Shown here in pieces: positions 8,182 to 16,722 of a DNA stretch of 64,000 nt. Every line of letters begins with the position of its first letter. Within the stretch, counting starts at the first letter, position 1. The stretch covers positions 167,779 through 231,778 of the forward strand of contig NZ_LROZ01000006.1 in the NCBI RefSeq assembly GCF_001549985.1, written 5' to 3'. Under the pieces are notes generated by a model. That model saw only the letters and a program-made list of their open reading frames with translations. It made no database searches and was not told where the DNA came from. The position numbers and the translations under genes were made by a program. Source of the DNA: Myroides odoratus (GTDB lineage Bacteria > Bacteroidota > Bacteroidia > Flavobacteriales > Flavobacteriaceae).

Positions 8182-8916
8182 ATGAATCCGATGGAAACGA
8201 TATTAACTCAAGATTACCGCTCAATTGTAGGATTTGCATTCCTGCTTAATCTAGCCTTGATGTTGGGATCAATCTTGTTTTACTTCTTGTGGCATGCCTT
8301 AAAAAAGAGCAATACTGCAGTTAATGCGTATCAACCGATTGTTCCTTCTGATGTTTGGGCTGTAGTGACGACGTTGATTTGCAATATTGTCATCTTTGTT
8401 TTAGGCGCTTTTTTGTGGAAGGAAGGCTACTTAGTTGTTGATTTTAATAAAGTACGTGTTGGAACAATACTCTTACAGCTATTGGCTTTGATTTTGGTTG
8501 TTGATTTTTGGATGTACGTTTTTCATAAACTAGCACATAGTAAATTCCTATATCGTTTTATTCACGAAAAACACCATGAACACGTCGGGGTAAATGCGTT
8601 GAGTCTGTTTGTGCTTAGTCCTTTAGAGGCAACAGGTTTTGGGTTCATGTTGCTCGTCATTTTATGGTGTTATCCCTTTCACTATCTCAGTGTAGGATTG
8701 TATTTTATTATTAATGTCGTATGGGGCACCATTGGTCATTTTAATCGCGTACAAACTGTTGCACGTAAAGGATGGATGACTTGGTTAGGTACAGCTAGTT
8801 TTCACAATAGGCACCATATTGAACCACAGATGAACTTCGGGTTTTATACCACGTTGTGGGATCGATTATTTCAAACGCATCAAACAGCTACGTATAAAGG
8901 GAATAATAAGACATAA
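8182..8916 (+). CDS. Fatty acid hydroxylase / sterol desaturase family membrane protein
   Basis: Di-iron integral membrane oxygenase of 244 aa. The histidine clusters that hold the iron pair are seen as HKLAH (near residue 115), HEKHHEH (near 130) and HNRHH (near 212). Four to five hydrophobic membrane spans surround them (for example residues 14-40, 62-78, 95-112 and 150-185). Members hydroxylate carotenoids, sterols or fatty acyl chains; the compact size and the HxxHH spacing would also fit a beta-carotene hydroxylase-like enzyme. No carotenoid genes are adjacent, so the substrate is left open. The gene stands alone and is closed by a terminator. Confidence 0.82.
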   Translation: MNPMETILTQDYRSIVGFAFLLNLALMLGSILFYFLWHALKKSNTAVNAYQPIVPSDVWAVVTTLICNIVIFVLGAFLWKEGYLVVDFNKVRVGTILLQLLALILVVDFWMYVFHKLAHSKFLYRFIHEKHHEHVGVNALSLFVLSPLEATGFGFMLLVILWCYPFHYLSVGLYFIINVVWGTIGHFNRVQTVARKGWMTWLGTASFHNRHHIEPQMNFGFYTTLWDRLFQTHQTATYKGNNKT

Positions 8917-8918
8917 AA

Positions 8919-8945
8919 AAACCAGTAATTGATATTACTGGTTTA
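8919..8945. terminator. Terminator after hydroxylase gene
   Basis: The inverted repeat AAACCAGTAAT / ATTACTGGTTT has a 4-nt loop and follows directly after the stop codon. Its short T tract makes it moderate rather than strong. Confidence 0.7.
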
Positions 8946-8990
8946 GTATAAAGTTAAACGCACTTGGAAAAGCGCGTCTTGTTATTTAAT

Positions 8991-9473
8991 TTATTGTTTA
9001 AGACTTGCTGCTGCTTTTAAAACCGCATCTCTTAGTCCATTTTTATAAGCAATCATTTTATTTCGAATGTCTTCATTTTGACTACCTAAAATTTGCAAAG
9101 CTAAAAGACCTGCATTTTTTCCGCCATTTAAGGCAACTGTTGCTACAGGTACTCCACCTGGCATTTGTAAGATAGAAAGAACACTATCCCATCCATCAAT
9201 TGAATTGCTTGACTTAACAGGAACGCCAATAACAGGAAGTGGAGACATAGAAGCAACCATACCTGGTAAATGCGCTGCACCACCAGCTCCTGCAATAATA
9301 ACTTGAATCCCTCTGTTGTGTGCATGAGAAGAAAAATCAACTAATTTCTCTGGTGTACGGTGTGCTGAAACAATATCAACTTCAACTTCAACTCCAAATT
9401 CTTTAATTATATCGATTGCATCTTGCATGATAGGCATATCTGAAATACTGCCCATTACTACGGCTATTTTCAT
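8991..9473 (-). CDS. purE: N5-carboxyaminoimidazole ribonucleotide mutase
   Basis: Class I PurE (160 aa) converts N5-CAIR to CAIR in purine synthesis. The mobile-carboxylate and phosphate-binding motifs are present: MGSISDMPIM at the N-terminus, SAHRTPEKL near residue 40 and GAGGAAHLPG near residue 72. It lies 3 nt after purK on the same strand, and the two enzymes act in succession, with PurK making the N5-CAIR that PurE consumes. Both are read from the promoter upstream of purK. Confidence 0.96.
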   Translation of the reverse strand: MKIAVVMGSISDMPIMQDAIDIIKEFGVEVEVDIVSAHRTPEKLVDFSSHAHNRGIQVIIAGAGGAAHLPGMVASMSPLPVIGVPVKSSNSIDGWDSVLSILQMPGGVPVATVALNGGKNAGLLALQILGSQNEDIRNKMIAYKNGLRDAVLKAAASLKQ

Positions 9474-9476
9474 ATC

Positions 9477-10631
9477 TTATTGACTGATTACTTTAATGGT
9501 TTCTTTTACTTTTTGAGCGATTTCTCTCGCTTTATTCATATCGCTATTTACGATAGTGACATGGCCCATTTTGCGGAAAGGTCTTGTTTCTCTTTTGCCA
9601 TAAATATGAGGAGTAACTCCAGGAATAGCTAAGATCTCATTCATTCCCTCATAGTATACTTGGCCTGTGTGTCCTTCTGCACCCACTAGATTAACCATAA
9701 CACCTGCAACTTTACTATCGGTATTACCTAACGGTAAATCCAAAATAGCGCGGATGTGTTGTTCAAATTGCGAAGTATAACTTGCTTCAATAGAATAATG
9801 ACCAGAATTGTGTGGACGAGGAGCAACTTCGTTGACTAGAATTTCGTCTTCTTGTGTTTGAAACATCTCCACCGCTAATAATCCAACGTGGTTAAACTTC
9901 TCAGAAACCGTTAAGGCAATTGCTCGTGCTTTATCTGCAACGGTTGCATCAATACGTGCAGGACAGATAACATATTCGACTTGGTTTGCCTCAGGATGAA
10001 ATTCCATTTCTACCACAGGAAAAGTTTTAATTTCTCCAGAGGCTGAACGCGCTACAATTACCGCTAATTCATTTTTGAAAGGAATCATAGTTTCAGCAAT
10101 ACATTCTACTTCAGGTAGTGCGGTAAGATCTGCAGTAGAACGAACAACTTTTACTCCGTTTCCATCATACCCAAATTGTGCCGATTTCCAAACAAAAGGA
10201 ATAGATACCGTTTGTTGATTTACTGCAGCAACTAAATCTTCTTTAGTGGTAAAACGTACATAAGGAGCTGTAGGAATATGATGGGAAGCATAAAAATCTT
10301 TTTGCTTGCCTTTGTTTTGAATCAAACGCAATGTCTCAGGAGCAGGATATACTTTAACGCCTTCTTGCTGTAATTGATCTAAAGCTTCAAGATTAACACC
10401 TTCAATTTCGATGGTTAGAACATCTACTTTTTTTCCAAATCGATAGACCGTTTCATAATCCATCAAATCTCCTTGAAAAAATTGGTGTGCACCAAATTGT
10501 GCAGGAGCTTCTTTACTTGGGTCTAAGATGAAAGTAGCAATATCAAATTTGCGTGTATCGTACAAAAGCATTTTGCCTAGTTGTCCGCCTCCTAATATTC
10601 CCAAGCGAAAATCAGTTGAATAATAATTCAT
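9477..10631 (-). CDS. purK: N5-carboxyaminoimidazole ribonucleotide synthase
   Basis: ATP-grasp enzyme that carboxylates AIR to N5-CAIR with ATP and bicarbonate. The N-terminal LGILGGGQLGKML is the PurK nucleotide-fold signature, and the C-terminal half carries NEVAPRPHNSGHYSIEA with the metal and substrate ligands. The preferred start is the ATG at 10631 (MNYYSTDFRLG, 384 aa). An ATG 27 bases further upstream (10658) falls inside the -7 promoter element and so cannot be within the transcript. The gene forms a purKE operon with purE. Confidence 0.95.
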   Translation of the reverse strand: MNYYSTDFRLGILGGGQLGKMLLYDTRKFDIATFILDPSKEAPAQFGAHQFFQGDLMDYETVYRFGKKVDVLTIEIEGVNLEALDQLQQEGVKVYPAPETLRLIQNKGKQKDFYASHHIPTAPYVRFTTKEDLVAAVNQQTVSIPFVWKSAQFGYDGNGVKVVRSTADLTALPEVECIAETMIPFKNELAVIVARSASGEIKTFPVVEMEFHPEANQVEYVICPARIDATVADKARAIALTVSEKFNHVGLLAVEMFQTQEDEILVNEVAPRPHNSGHYSIEASYTSQFEQHIRAILDLPLGNTDSKVAGVMVNLVGAEGHTGQVYYEGMNEILAIPGVTPHIYGKRETRPFRKMGHVTIVNSDMNKAREIAQKVKETIKVISQ

Positions 10632-10655
10632 TGTGTTGTTGTAATTGTGTTTATG

Positions 10656-10663
10656 CAAAGATA
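10656..10663 (-). promoter_or_regulatory. Promoter -7 element of purKE
   Basis: The minus strand reads TATCTTTG, an exact Bacteroidota -7 match, about 24 bases before the preferred purK start at 10631. It rules out the upstream ATG at 10658. Confidence 0.65.
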
Positions 10664-10880
10664 TACTAAATCAAATGGTGTACATAAAATAGAACCAAAA
10701 AAAGTGGGTTAGGTTTGAGATAAGATAATACAAGGCAGAGAAAGGAAGGATTAGGTAGATGGTAGGGGAATGTAGTAGTTTTAACTTTTATTAATCTGAT
10801 TTATTATTTTTTGAAACTGAATTTGTTTTTAATTCTAATGCGCGAGTTTTTGGATTGTGAAAAAAAACTTAAAACAAAAC
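10664..10880. other. Intergenic region without recognisable gene
   Basis: These 217 bases between the purK promoter and the orphan promoter at 10881 hold no ORF with coding character, no inverted repeat and no RNA gene that I recognise. Composition is AT-rich with a purine-rich stretch near 10700-10770. Confidence 0.5.
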
Positions 10881-10910
10881 TTGTTTAGTTAAAAAATTAA
10901 CTTATATTTG
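10881..10910 (+). promoter_or_regulatory. Canonical promoter of orphan small RNA unit
   Basis: TTG at 10881-10883, a 19-nt spacer, then TATATTTG at 10903-10910: a full match to the Bacteroidota sigma-A promoter. Start of transcription is expected near 10915. Confidence 0.8.
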
Positions 10911-10914
10911 AAAT

Positions 10915-11072
10915 CGATATTACATGGTACAACGTATTAGAAGATAATATATACCCTTGATCTGGTGTATAAAAAATAATCTTAACAATAAAACTTATTA
11001 GCTTTGGTTTTAGAGTTAGATTGAATTAGTTTGTTTTAGACGTAGCGTTTGAAGAAAGCGCTACGTTTTTTT
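10915..11072 (+). ncRNA. Candidate small RNA (possible 6S-type), about 155 nt
   Basis: A self-contained transcription unit runs from a perfect promoter (10881-10910) to a strong intrinsic terminator (11040-11072) and contains no ORF longer than seven codons (ATG at 10924, MVQRIRR, stop). Internal pairing is visible, such as AUAC.C/G.GUAU at about 10951-10970 and AATAA/TTATT around 10975-11000. The place next to purK recalls 6S RNA in cyanobacteria, which lies upstream of purK, but I cannot identify the conserved 6S bubble by eye. Alternatives are a leader peptide/attenuator for hpt, or an unrelated sRNA. Confidence 0.55.
11040..11072 (+). terminator. Intrinsic terminator of orphan RNA unit
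   Basis: An 11-bp stem starts ACGTAGCG and closes CGCTACGT, including one T.G pair, with the 5-nt loop GAAGA. Seven T follow. Confidence 0.9.
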
Positions 11073-11209
11073 GTTTACAGGTTTGCGGTTTGTTCTTTGC
11101 GCTATTTTACCAACTTCGTCTTCTCATCCCCTCACCAAGCTCACCGTAACAAAATGAATTTGTTTGGAATTCATCTGTTAAGGAGTATAAATGTGCTGTA
11201 TCTTTTTTG

Positions 11210-11217
11210 TATATTTG
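11210..11217 (+). promoter_or_regulatory. Promoter -7 element of hpt
   Basis: TATATTTG is an exact -7 match 22 bases before the hpt ATG at 11240. It excludes the alternative start at 11207, which lies upstream of the expected transcription start. Confidence 0.6.
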
Positions 11218-11239
11218 CAAATTATCAATTCAATTGTTT

Positions 11240-11773
11240 ATGGAAATTCAAGTTTTAGACAAGACTTTTGTTCCTTTTATTTCGGAAAAACAGATTCAAG
11301 AAAGATTAGGGGAGATAGCAAATGAGATTTTGCGTGATATGAATGGGGAAATACCAATCTTCATTGGTGTTTTGAATGGATCTTTCATGGTGGTTTCGGA
11401 TTTAGTTAAGCAATATAAAGGCAGCTGTGAGATGAGTTTTGTAAAGATGGCTTCATACATCGGGACTCAATCAAGCAATCAAGTGAATCAACTTTTAGGT
11501 TTGGATATTGATGTGACGGATCGACGTGTAATTATTATTGAAGACATCGTGGATACGGGAAATACATTAGTAGCTCTAAAAAAACTTTTTGAACAACAAC
11601 GCCCAAAAGAAGTTAGAATTTGTACGTTGTGCTTAAAGCCAGAAGCTTACACCAAAGACATTAAACTAGATTATGTCGCTTTTGAAATTGAAAATAAATT
11701 CATCGTGGGGTATGGGATGGATTATGATAAACACGGAAGAAATATTCCGGAAATTTATCAAATTAAAGAGTAA
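11240..11773 (+). CDS. hpt: Hypoxanthine phosphoribosyltransferase
   Basis: Purine salvage enzyme (177 aa) that converts hypoxanthine or guanine plus PRPP to IMP or GMP. The PRPP-binding loop VIIIEDIVDTGNTL is near residue 105, and the N-terminal FIGVLNGSFM segment binds pyrophosphate. The start at 11240 (MEIQVLDKTF) is chosen because an in-frame ATG at 11207 overlaps the -7 element. adk follows 33 nt downstream and obg after it, so the three probably share a transcript that links nucleotide salvage with nucleotide balance and ribosome assembly. Confidence 0.93.
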   Translation: MEIQVLDKTFVPFISEKQIQERLGEIANEILRDMNGEIPIFIGVLNGSFMVVSDLVKQYKGSCEMSFVKMASYIGTQSSNQVNQLLGLDIDVTDRRVIIIEDIVDTGNTLVALKKLFEQQRPKEVRICTLCLKPEAYTKDIKLDYVAFEIENKFIVGYGMDYDKHGRNIPEIYQIKE

Positions 11774-11806
11774 TAAACAGTAACAGCATAAATAAAGTAT
11801 AGTAGC

Positions 11807-12382
11807 ATGATTGCAATAGTTTTATTTGGAAAACCTGGTGCAGGAAAAGGCACACAGGCAGAATTTCTTAAAGAAAAGTACAATTTAACTCATATTTCTA
11901 CCGGAGATGTGTTTCGTTATAATCTAAAAAATGGAACAGAATTAGGAAAACAGGCCAAGGTCTTTATGGATAGAGCAGAATTGGTACCAGATTCTATTAC
12001 AATTGATATGCTTGCAGATGAAGTAGAAAAAAACATGGATAAGGCTGGATTCTTATTTGATGGTTTTCCACGTACAATTCAACAAGCAGAAGCATTAGAA
12101 GCTTTATTAAAAGAAAAAAATATTCGTTTTGTAGGAACAATTGGATTAGAAGCAAATGATGATGTTTTAGTACAACGCATCCTAGAAAGAGGAAAAACAA
12201 GTGGAAGAGCAGATGACCAAGATGAGAAAATCATCAGAAGTCGCTATGAAGAATATAATGAAAAAACAGCACCATTAATTGACTATTATACAGGGAAAAA
12301 CTGTTATAATTCAGTAGATGGTATCGGAACTGTTGAAGAGATTACAACGAGATTAAGCGGCGTAATTGACCGTTTGATTTAA
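11807..12382 (+). CDS. adk: Adenylate kinase (short form)
   Basis: Interconverts ATP + AMP and 2 ADP in the cytosol. The P-loop GKPGAGKGTQ is at residues 8-17. The AMP-binding segment STGDVFRYNL and the signature FDGFPRTIQQAE are present. At 191 aa it is the short type, and the LID region between about residues 125 and 140 lacks the zinc-binding cysteines of long forms. It lies between hpt and obg on the same strand. Confidence 0.97.
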   Translation: MIAIVLFGKPGAGKGTQAEFLKEKYNLTHISTGDVFRYNLKNGTELGKQAKVFMDRAELVPDSITIDMLADEVEKNMDKAGFLFDGFPRTIQQAEALEALLKEKNIRFVGTIGLEANDDVLVQRILERGKTSGRADDQDEKIIRSRYEEYNEKTAPLIDYYTGKNCYNSVDGIGTVEEITTRLSGVIDRLI

Positions 12383-12435
12383 TTGATCTTTTGGATAAAA
12401 AAGACAAAAACAAAGAGAAGGTAATAAAATAAAAG

Positions 12436-13437
12436 ATGACTGAAGGGAATTTTGTAGACTACGTAAAAATCTATGTGGCCTCAGGAAAAGGTGGAAGAGG
12501 TTCTACGCATTTACACCGTGAAAAATTTATTGAAAAAGGAGGTCCTGATGGTGGAGATGGTGGACGTGGAGGTCATGTCTATATTGTCGGTAACGAAGGA
12601 CTGTGGACGTTGTATCACTTAAAATTCATGCGCCATATCAAAGCGGGGCACGGAGGAGATGGTGGTAGTTCAAGAAGTACGGGTGCTGACGGGGATGACC
12701 GAGTTATTGAAGTACCTTTAGGAACAGTTGTAAAAGATAAAGAAACAGGAGAAGTCCTGTTCGAAATTACTGAACATAATGAAAAAAGAATCCTTGGAAA
12801 AGGAGGAAAAGGAGGTTTAGGAAACTGGCACTTTAGAACGTCAACGAACCAAACCCCTCGTTATGCACAACCAGGGATGCCAGGAGAAGAACTCGATATT
12901 ATTTTAGAGTTGAAAGTATTGGCAGATGTTGGTTTAGTAGGATTTCCAAACGCAGGTAAGTCAACGTTGTTATCAGTGCTAACTTCTGCAAAACCAAAAA
13001 TTGCAGATTATCCTTTTACAACGCTAAAACCCAATTTAGGAATTGTAGCTTACCGTGATTTTAAATCGTTTGTGATTGCAGATATCCCTGGAATTATCGA
13101 AGGAGCTGCAGAAGGAAAAGGTTTAGGACATTATTTCTTACGTCATATTGAACGAAATTCTACACTTCTTTTCATGGTGCCTGCAGATGCAGAAGACATT
13201 AAAAAAGAATACGAAATTCTGTTGGATGAATTGAGACGATACAATCCTGAGATGTTGGATAAAGATCGTCTATTAGTTATTACCAAATCAGATATGTTGG
13301 ATGCAGAGCTCCAAACAGAAATGAAAGCTGAATTAGATGAAGAACTAGAGGGGGTGCCTTATATGTTTATATCGGCAGTTGCCCAGCAAGGTCTTCAAGA
13401 GCTAAAAGATAAATTGTGGCAGATGTTAAATAACTAG
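12436..13437 (+). CDS. obg: Obg-family GTPase
   Basis: Essential GTPase for late 50S ribosome assembly and stress signalling. The Gly-rich Obg domain covers residues 1-157 ([13 protein letters not shown] and [13 protein letters not shown]). The G domain follows with GFPNAGKST (G1), [16 protein letters not shown] (G3) and TKSD (G4). The C-terminal OCT extension is absent and the protein stops at 333 aa right after the G domain, as in other Bacteroidota. It is the last gene of the hpt-adk-obg group and is closed by a strong terminator. Confidence 0.97.
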   Translation: MTEGNFVDYVKIYVASGKGGRGSTHLHREKFIEKGGPDGGDGGRGGHVYIVGNEGLWTLYHLKFMRHIKAGHGGDGGSSRSTGADGDDRVIEVPLGTVVKDKETGEVLFEITEHNEKRILGKGGKGGLGNWHFRTSTNQTPRYAQPGMPGEELDIILELKVLADVGLVGFPNAGKSTLLSVLTSAKPKIADYPFTTLKPNLGIVAYRDFKSFVIADIPGIIEGAAEGKGLGHYFLRHIERNSTLLFMVPADAEDIKKEYEILLDELRRYNPEMLDKDRLLVITKSDMLDAELQTEMKAELDEELEGVPYMFISAVAQQGLQELKDKLWQMLNN

Positions 13438-13442
13438 CCCTG

Positions 13443-13472
13443 AAAGCGAGATTTTAAAATCTCGCTTTTTTT
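13443..13472. terminator. Palindromic terminator after obg
   Basis: The 26-bp loopless palindrome AAAGCGAGATTTT / AAAATCTCGCTTT extends into a T run. It separates obg from the mrp operon. Confidence 0.9.
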
Positions 13473-13610
13473 GTGGCTATATCTGTTTAAAAATGGTTAT
13501 AGTTTTGTTAAAAAAAGGCGCGTTATTTGGCTTTAATTCCTTTTTTTTTGATTTTTTTATATATTTACCCTCAATAGAAATATTTGAAAAAAGAGAAATA
13601 AAGCTCATTT

Positions 13611-15929
13611 ATGCTATTCATTATTTTACTCACTTTTGTACTAGCTTTTAGTACACTTTTTTTGAAGGGGTTAGGACGTTCTAAGTTTACAGGATTATTA
13701 ACTTTAATACCATTAAGTCTTTTCATTTATTTCCTGTCCTATTTGCCAAAAATACAGTCAGGAAAAGAAGTCATGCTTTTTAGAAATGAATGGGTACCTT
13801 CCTTAGGTATCGCTTTTGACTTTAAACTAGATGGATTATCGCTCTTATTCTCCTTGTTGATTACAGGAATCGGAACACTCGTGTATTGGTATGCGTCTTA
13901 CTATCTTAAAGGACATGTCTATATTCATCGATTTTTTGCCTACCTCGGACTCTTTATGGGCGCCATGCTTGGTGTCGTACTATCAGATAACTTAATTTCC
14001 CTATTTGTATTCTGGGAATTGACCAGTATTACTTCTTTCTTCTTGATTGGATTTAATAACGAAGAAGAGGATTCGCGTAAAAGTGCACTATGGGCACTTG
14101 GAATTACGGGATTAGGTGGATTCTTCTTACTCTCCTTCGCTGCAGTGATGGGAAGTATCGCAGGAAGTTATTCTATCCATGAACTTCTAACACAATCAGA
14201 CTTCTTGAAAGAACATGCTTCTTATGGGGTGCTGTTGTTCTTCTTGTTCATGGGAGCCTTTACTAAATCAGCTCAATTTCCTTTTCATTTTTGGTTGCCT
14301 GGAGCCATGAAAGCCCCTACGCCAGTATCGGCTTATTTGCACTCAGCAACTATGGTGAAAGCGGGAATTTATCTTTTAGCGCGTTTTACGCCTATTTTAG
14401 GTGATCATGTGTATTGGAATACCACTTTGCAAATAATCGGTGGTTTAACCATGTTATTTGGCGCGATACACTCGGTATTCCGAAAGGATATGAAAGGAAT
14501 CCTCGCGTATACCACAATTTCTGCTTTGGGACTGATTGTTTTCTTACTCGGTGTAGGATCAGAAAAAGCAATTTACGCAGCGAGTATCTTTATTCTAGTA
14601 CACGCGCTGTATAAAGCCACTCTTTTCTTGGTCACAGGAACAGTAGACCATCAAACGCACACTAGAGATATCAATCAACTAGGTGGATTGCGTAAAACAA
14701 TGCCTGCTTTAGCGGGGGCTGCCTTGATTGCGGCTTTATCTAGCGCGGGAATTCCATTGACTTTTGGATTTATTGGGAAGGAAATTATCTATGATGCAAC
14801 GTATACCTATCCGATTAATGAATGGGCATTAGCCTTTACAGGGGCCGCTGTACTAACAAATATATTCTTGACCGCATCGGGGTTCCTCGTGGGGATTAAA
14901 CCGTTTTTTGGAAAAGTGAAAAAAGCTTGCCAAGATGTGCCTAAACCGTCTATTCAAATGTGGTTGCCTCCTGTAATATTAGCTGTACTAAGTGTTGTAT
15001 TTGGAGTATTACCTCAATTCGTAAATGAAGGAGTACTTGCATCGGTAGTTCGAGCGATTGGAGGAAAACCTATTGATATGGAATTGGCTTTATGGCATGG
15101 ATTCAATGAAATCGTAGCGCTAAGTGGTGGAACCATTCTTTTAGGGACTGCCTTGTATTTTGTGTTTAAAGGATACAAAAATTCGTTGGCTGTTGTTTCG
15201 CCTTTCTATAACTTATCTCCACAGCATATCTTCGGTTTTGTCGTTGAGAAATTTAGACTATTTGCCTATACGTATACTCGATTATTCCAAAGCGGATATT
15301 TGCGCATCTATTTGATGGTGATTATTGTATTCTTTATTGGTTTAGTAGGGTATAAACTATTTGCAGATGTGCCTTTGCGTGTTAATACTGAGGGATTATC
15401 TGAATTTAGGGTATATGAATTGGTTGTATTCTTAATTACAGTGATTGCTATTTTCTTTGCAATCAATACGCCATCTCGTTTGTCTGCTATTGCAGCAACA
15501 GGAGTTGTAGGCTACTGTATCTGTTTAATCTTTGTATTTTACGGAGCACCTGATTTAGCCATGACACAGTTTGCCATCGATACGCTGACAGTGGTTTTAT
15601 TTGTCTTAGTATTATTTAAATTACCTGGTTTCTTAAAATTGAGTAATCGAAGAATTCAATTCAGAGATGCTGTGGTTTCCATTGCTTTTGGTGGGTTAAT
15701 CTCCCTAATTACGTTGCAAGCCTTAGTATCTCCAGCAGATAAAGAAATCAGTAGATATTATGCTGAAAATGCATACATCTTAGCCAAAGGGAAAAACGTA
15801 GTTAACGTAATCCTCGTGGATTTTAGAGGGTTTGATACATTAATTGAGACTATTGTACTTTCAATCGCCGCATTAGGAGTATATGGTCTTTTAAAATACA
15901 GAACGAAGGATGAGGAAATATCAGAATAA
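13611..15929 (+). CDS. mrpA: Mrp Na+/H+ antiporter subunit A
   Basis: Largest membrane subunit of the multi-subunit Mrp cation/proton antiporter, homologous to the NuoL proton-pumping subunit of complex I. It is 772 aa with about 20 hydrophobic segments. The Proton_antipo core includes KSAQFPFHFWLPGAM, then PTPVSAYLHSATMVKAGIYL, and HALYKATLFLVTG. The C-terminal part from about residue 590 is the MrpA-specific DUF4040-like extension with GAPDLAMTQFAIDTL. A weak promoter-like TATATTTA sits at 13560-13567. The gene overlaps mrpB by 20 bases, the first of several overlaps in a complete mrpABCDEFG operon for Na+ extrusion and pH control. Confidence 0.93.
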   Translation: MLFIILLTFVLAFSTLFLKGLGRSKFTGLLTLIPLSLFIYFLSYLPKIQSGKEVMLFRNEWVPSLGIAFDFKLDGLSLLFSLLITGIGTLVYWYASYYLKGHVYIHRFFAYLGLFMGAMLGVVLSDNLISLFVFWELTSITSFFLIGFNNEEEDSRKSALWALGITGLGGFFLLSFAAVMGSIAGSYSIHELLTQSDFLKEHASYGVLLFFLFMGAFTKSAQFPFHFWLPGAMKAPTPVSAYLHSATMVKAGIYLLARFTPILGDHVYWNTTLQIIGGLTMLFGAIHSVFRKDMKGILAYTTISALGLIVFLLGVGSEKAIYAASIFILVHALYKATLFLVTGTVDHQTHTRDINQLGGLRKTMPALAGAALIAALSSAGIPLTFGFIGKEIIYDATYTYPINEWALAFTGAAVLTNIFLTASGFLVGIKPFFGKVKKACQDVPKPSIQMWLPPVILAVLSVVFGVLPQFVNEGVLASVVRAIGGKPIDMELALWHGFNEIVALSGGTILLGTALYFVFKGYKNSLAVVSPFYNLSPQHIFGFVVEKFRLFAYTYTRLFQSGYLRIYLMVIIVFFIGLVGYKLFADVPLRVNTEGLSEFRVYELVVFLITVIAIFFAINTPSRLSAIAATGVVGYCICLIFVFYGAPDLAMTQFAIDTLTVVLFVLVLFKLPGFLKLSNRRIQFRDAVVSIAFGGLISLITLQALVSPADKEISRYYAENAYILAKGKNVVNVILVDFRGFDTLIETIVLSIAALGVYGLLKYRTKDEEISE

Positions 15930-16350
15930 ACACCACGTTTTAGATTCAACAATCTTGCGTACGGCAACCAATTATTTATTGCCTTTATTGATTCTGTTCT
16001 CCTTGTTTGTCTTGTTGAGAGGACATTATCTTTCTGGAGGAGGATTTGTAGGAGGATTAATCGCTTCTATTGCCTTCGTATTGCACTCTTTTGCGTATAG
16101 TACGAAACAGACCTTAGCCTTGTTTCAATTTTCGCCTATGCGTTTAATTGGTATTGGCCTATCGTTGTCTATTATAAGCGCAATATTACCCGTTTTTTTA
16201 GGGTTACCCGTGATGACAGGGGTGTGGTTTGCCGAATCAGTTGCCGTTATCGGTGCAGTAGGTACTGCCTTGTTTTTTGATATCGGGGTCTATCTCGTTG
16301 TAATTGGGGTTGTGTTGACCATCCTTTTTACAATCGCAGAGAATGTTTAA
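15910..16350 (+). CDS. mrpB: Mrp Na+/H+ antiporter subunit B
   Basis: Small membrane subunit of 146 aa with four predicted membrane helices and the MrpB hallmark GHYLSGGGFVGGLIAS near residue 38. It is required for assembly of the antiporter together with MrpA. Its start lies inside the 3' end of mrpA (20-base overlap), which suggests translational coupling. mrpC follows after 18 bases. Confidence 0.92.
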   Translation: MRKYQNKHHVLDSTILRTATNYLLPLLILFSLFVLLRGHYLSGGGFVGGLIASIAFVLHSFAYSTKQTLALFQFSPMRLIGIGLSLSIISAILPVFLGLPVMTGVWFAESVAVIGAVGTALFFDIGVYLVVIGVVLTILFTIAENV

Positions 16351-16368
16351 TTAATTAGAAGCATTTAC

Positions 16369-16722
16369 ATGGAATTATTACTCGTAGTTTTAGTAGGTAT
16401 ATTATATTCTGCAGGCGTTTATTTAATGTTTCGCAGAAGTATGGTGAAGTTACTCCTCGGATTGATGATGTTGGGAAATGGTGCCAATATCTTGATTTTC
16501 CTAATGGGAGAATTAACCAAAGGAAAAGCGCCAATTATTGATGAAGAACACAAACAGTTCTTTGACGCTTATGCCGATCCCGTGCCACAGGCACTAATTT
16601 TAACCGCAATTGTAATCAGTTTCGGTTTAACCGCTTTCGCTATTGTTTTATTGAATAAGGTATATAGTACAACCGGTACAGATGATTTAGATTCCCTTAA
16701 TATTCAAGATTTAGATATATGA
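16369..16722 (+). CDS. mrpC: Mrp Na+/H+ antiporter subunit C
   Basis: NuoK-like membrane subunit of 117 aa with three hydrophobic helices. The motif [18 protein letters not shown] and the helix [18 protein letters not shown] are typical of MrpC, which contributes to the proton path. The C-terminal 15 residues are acidic. The stop codon overlaps the mrpD start by 4 bases. Confidence 0.93.
   Translation: MELLLVVLVGILYSAGVYLMFRRSMVKLLLGLMMLGNGANILIFLMGELTKGKAPIIDEEHKQFFDAYADPVPQALILTAIVISFGLTAFAIVLLNKVYSTTGTDDLDSLNIQDLDI

Noticed and set aside
10632..10658. N-terminal extension of PurK to the ATG at 10658
   Set aside because: It would begin inside the -7 promoter element, and the 384-residue form beginning MNYYST is the family-typical length.
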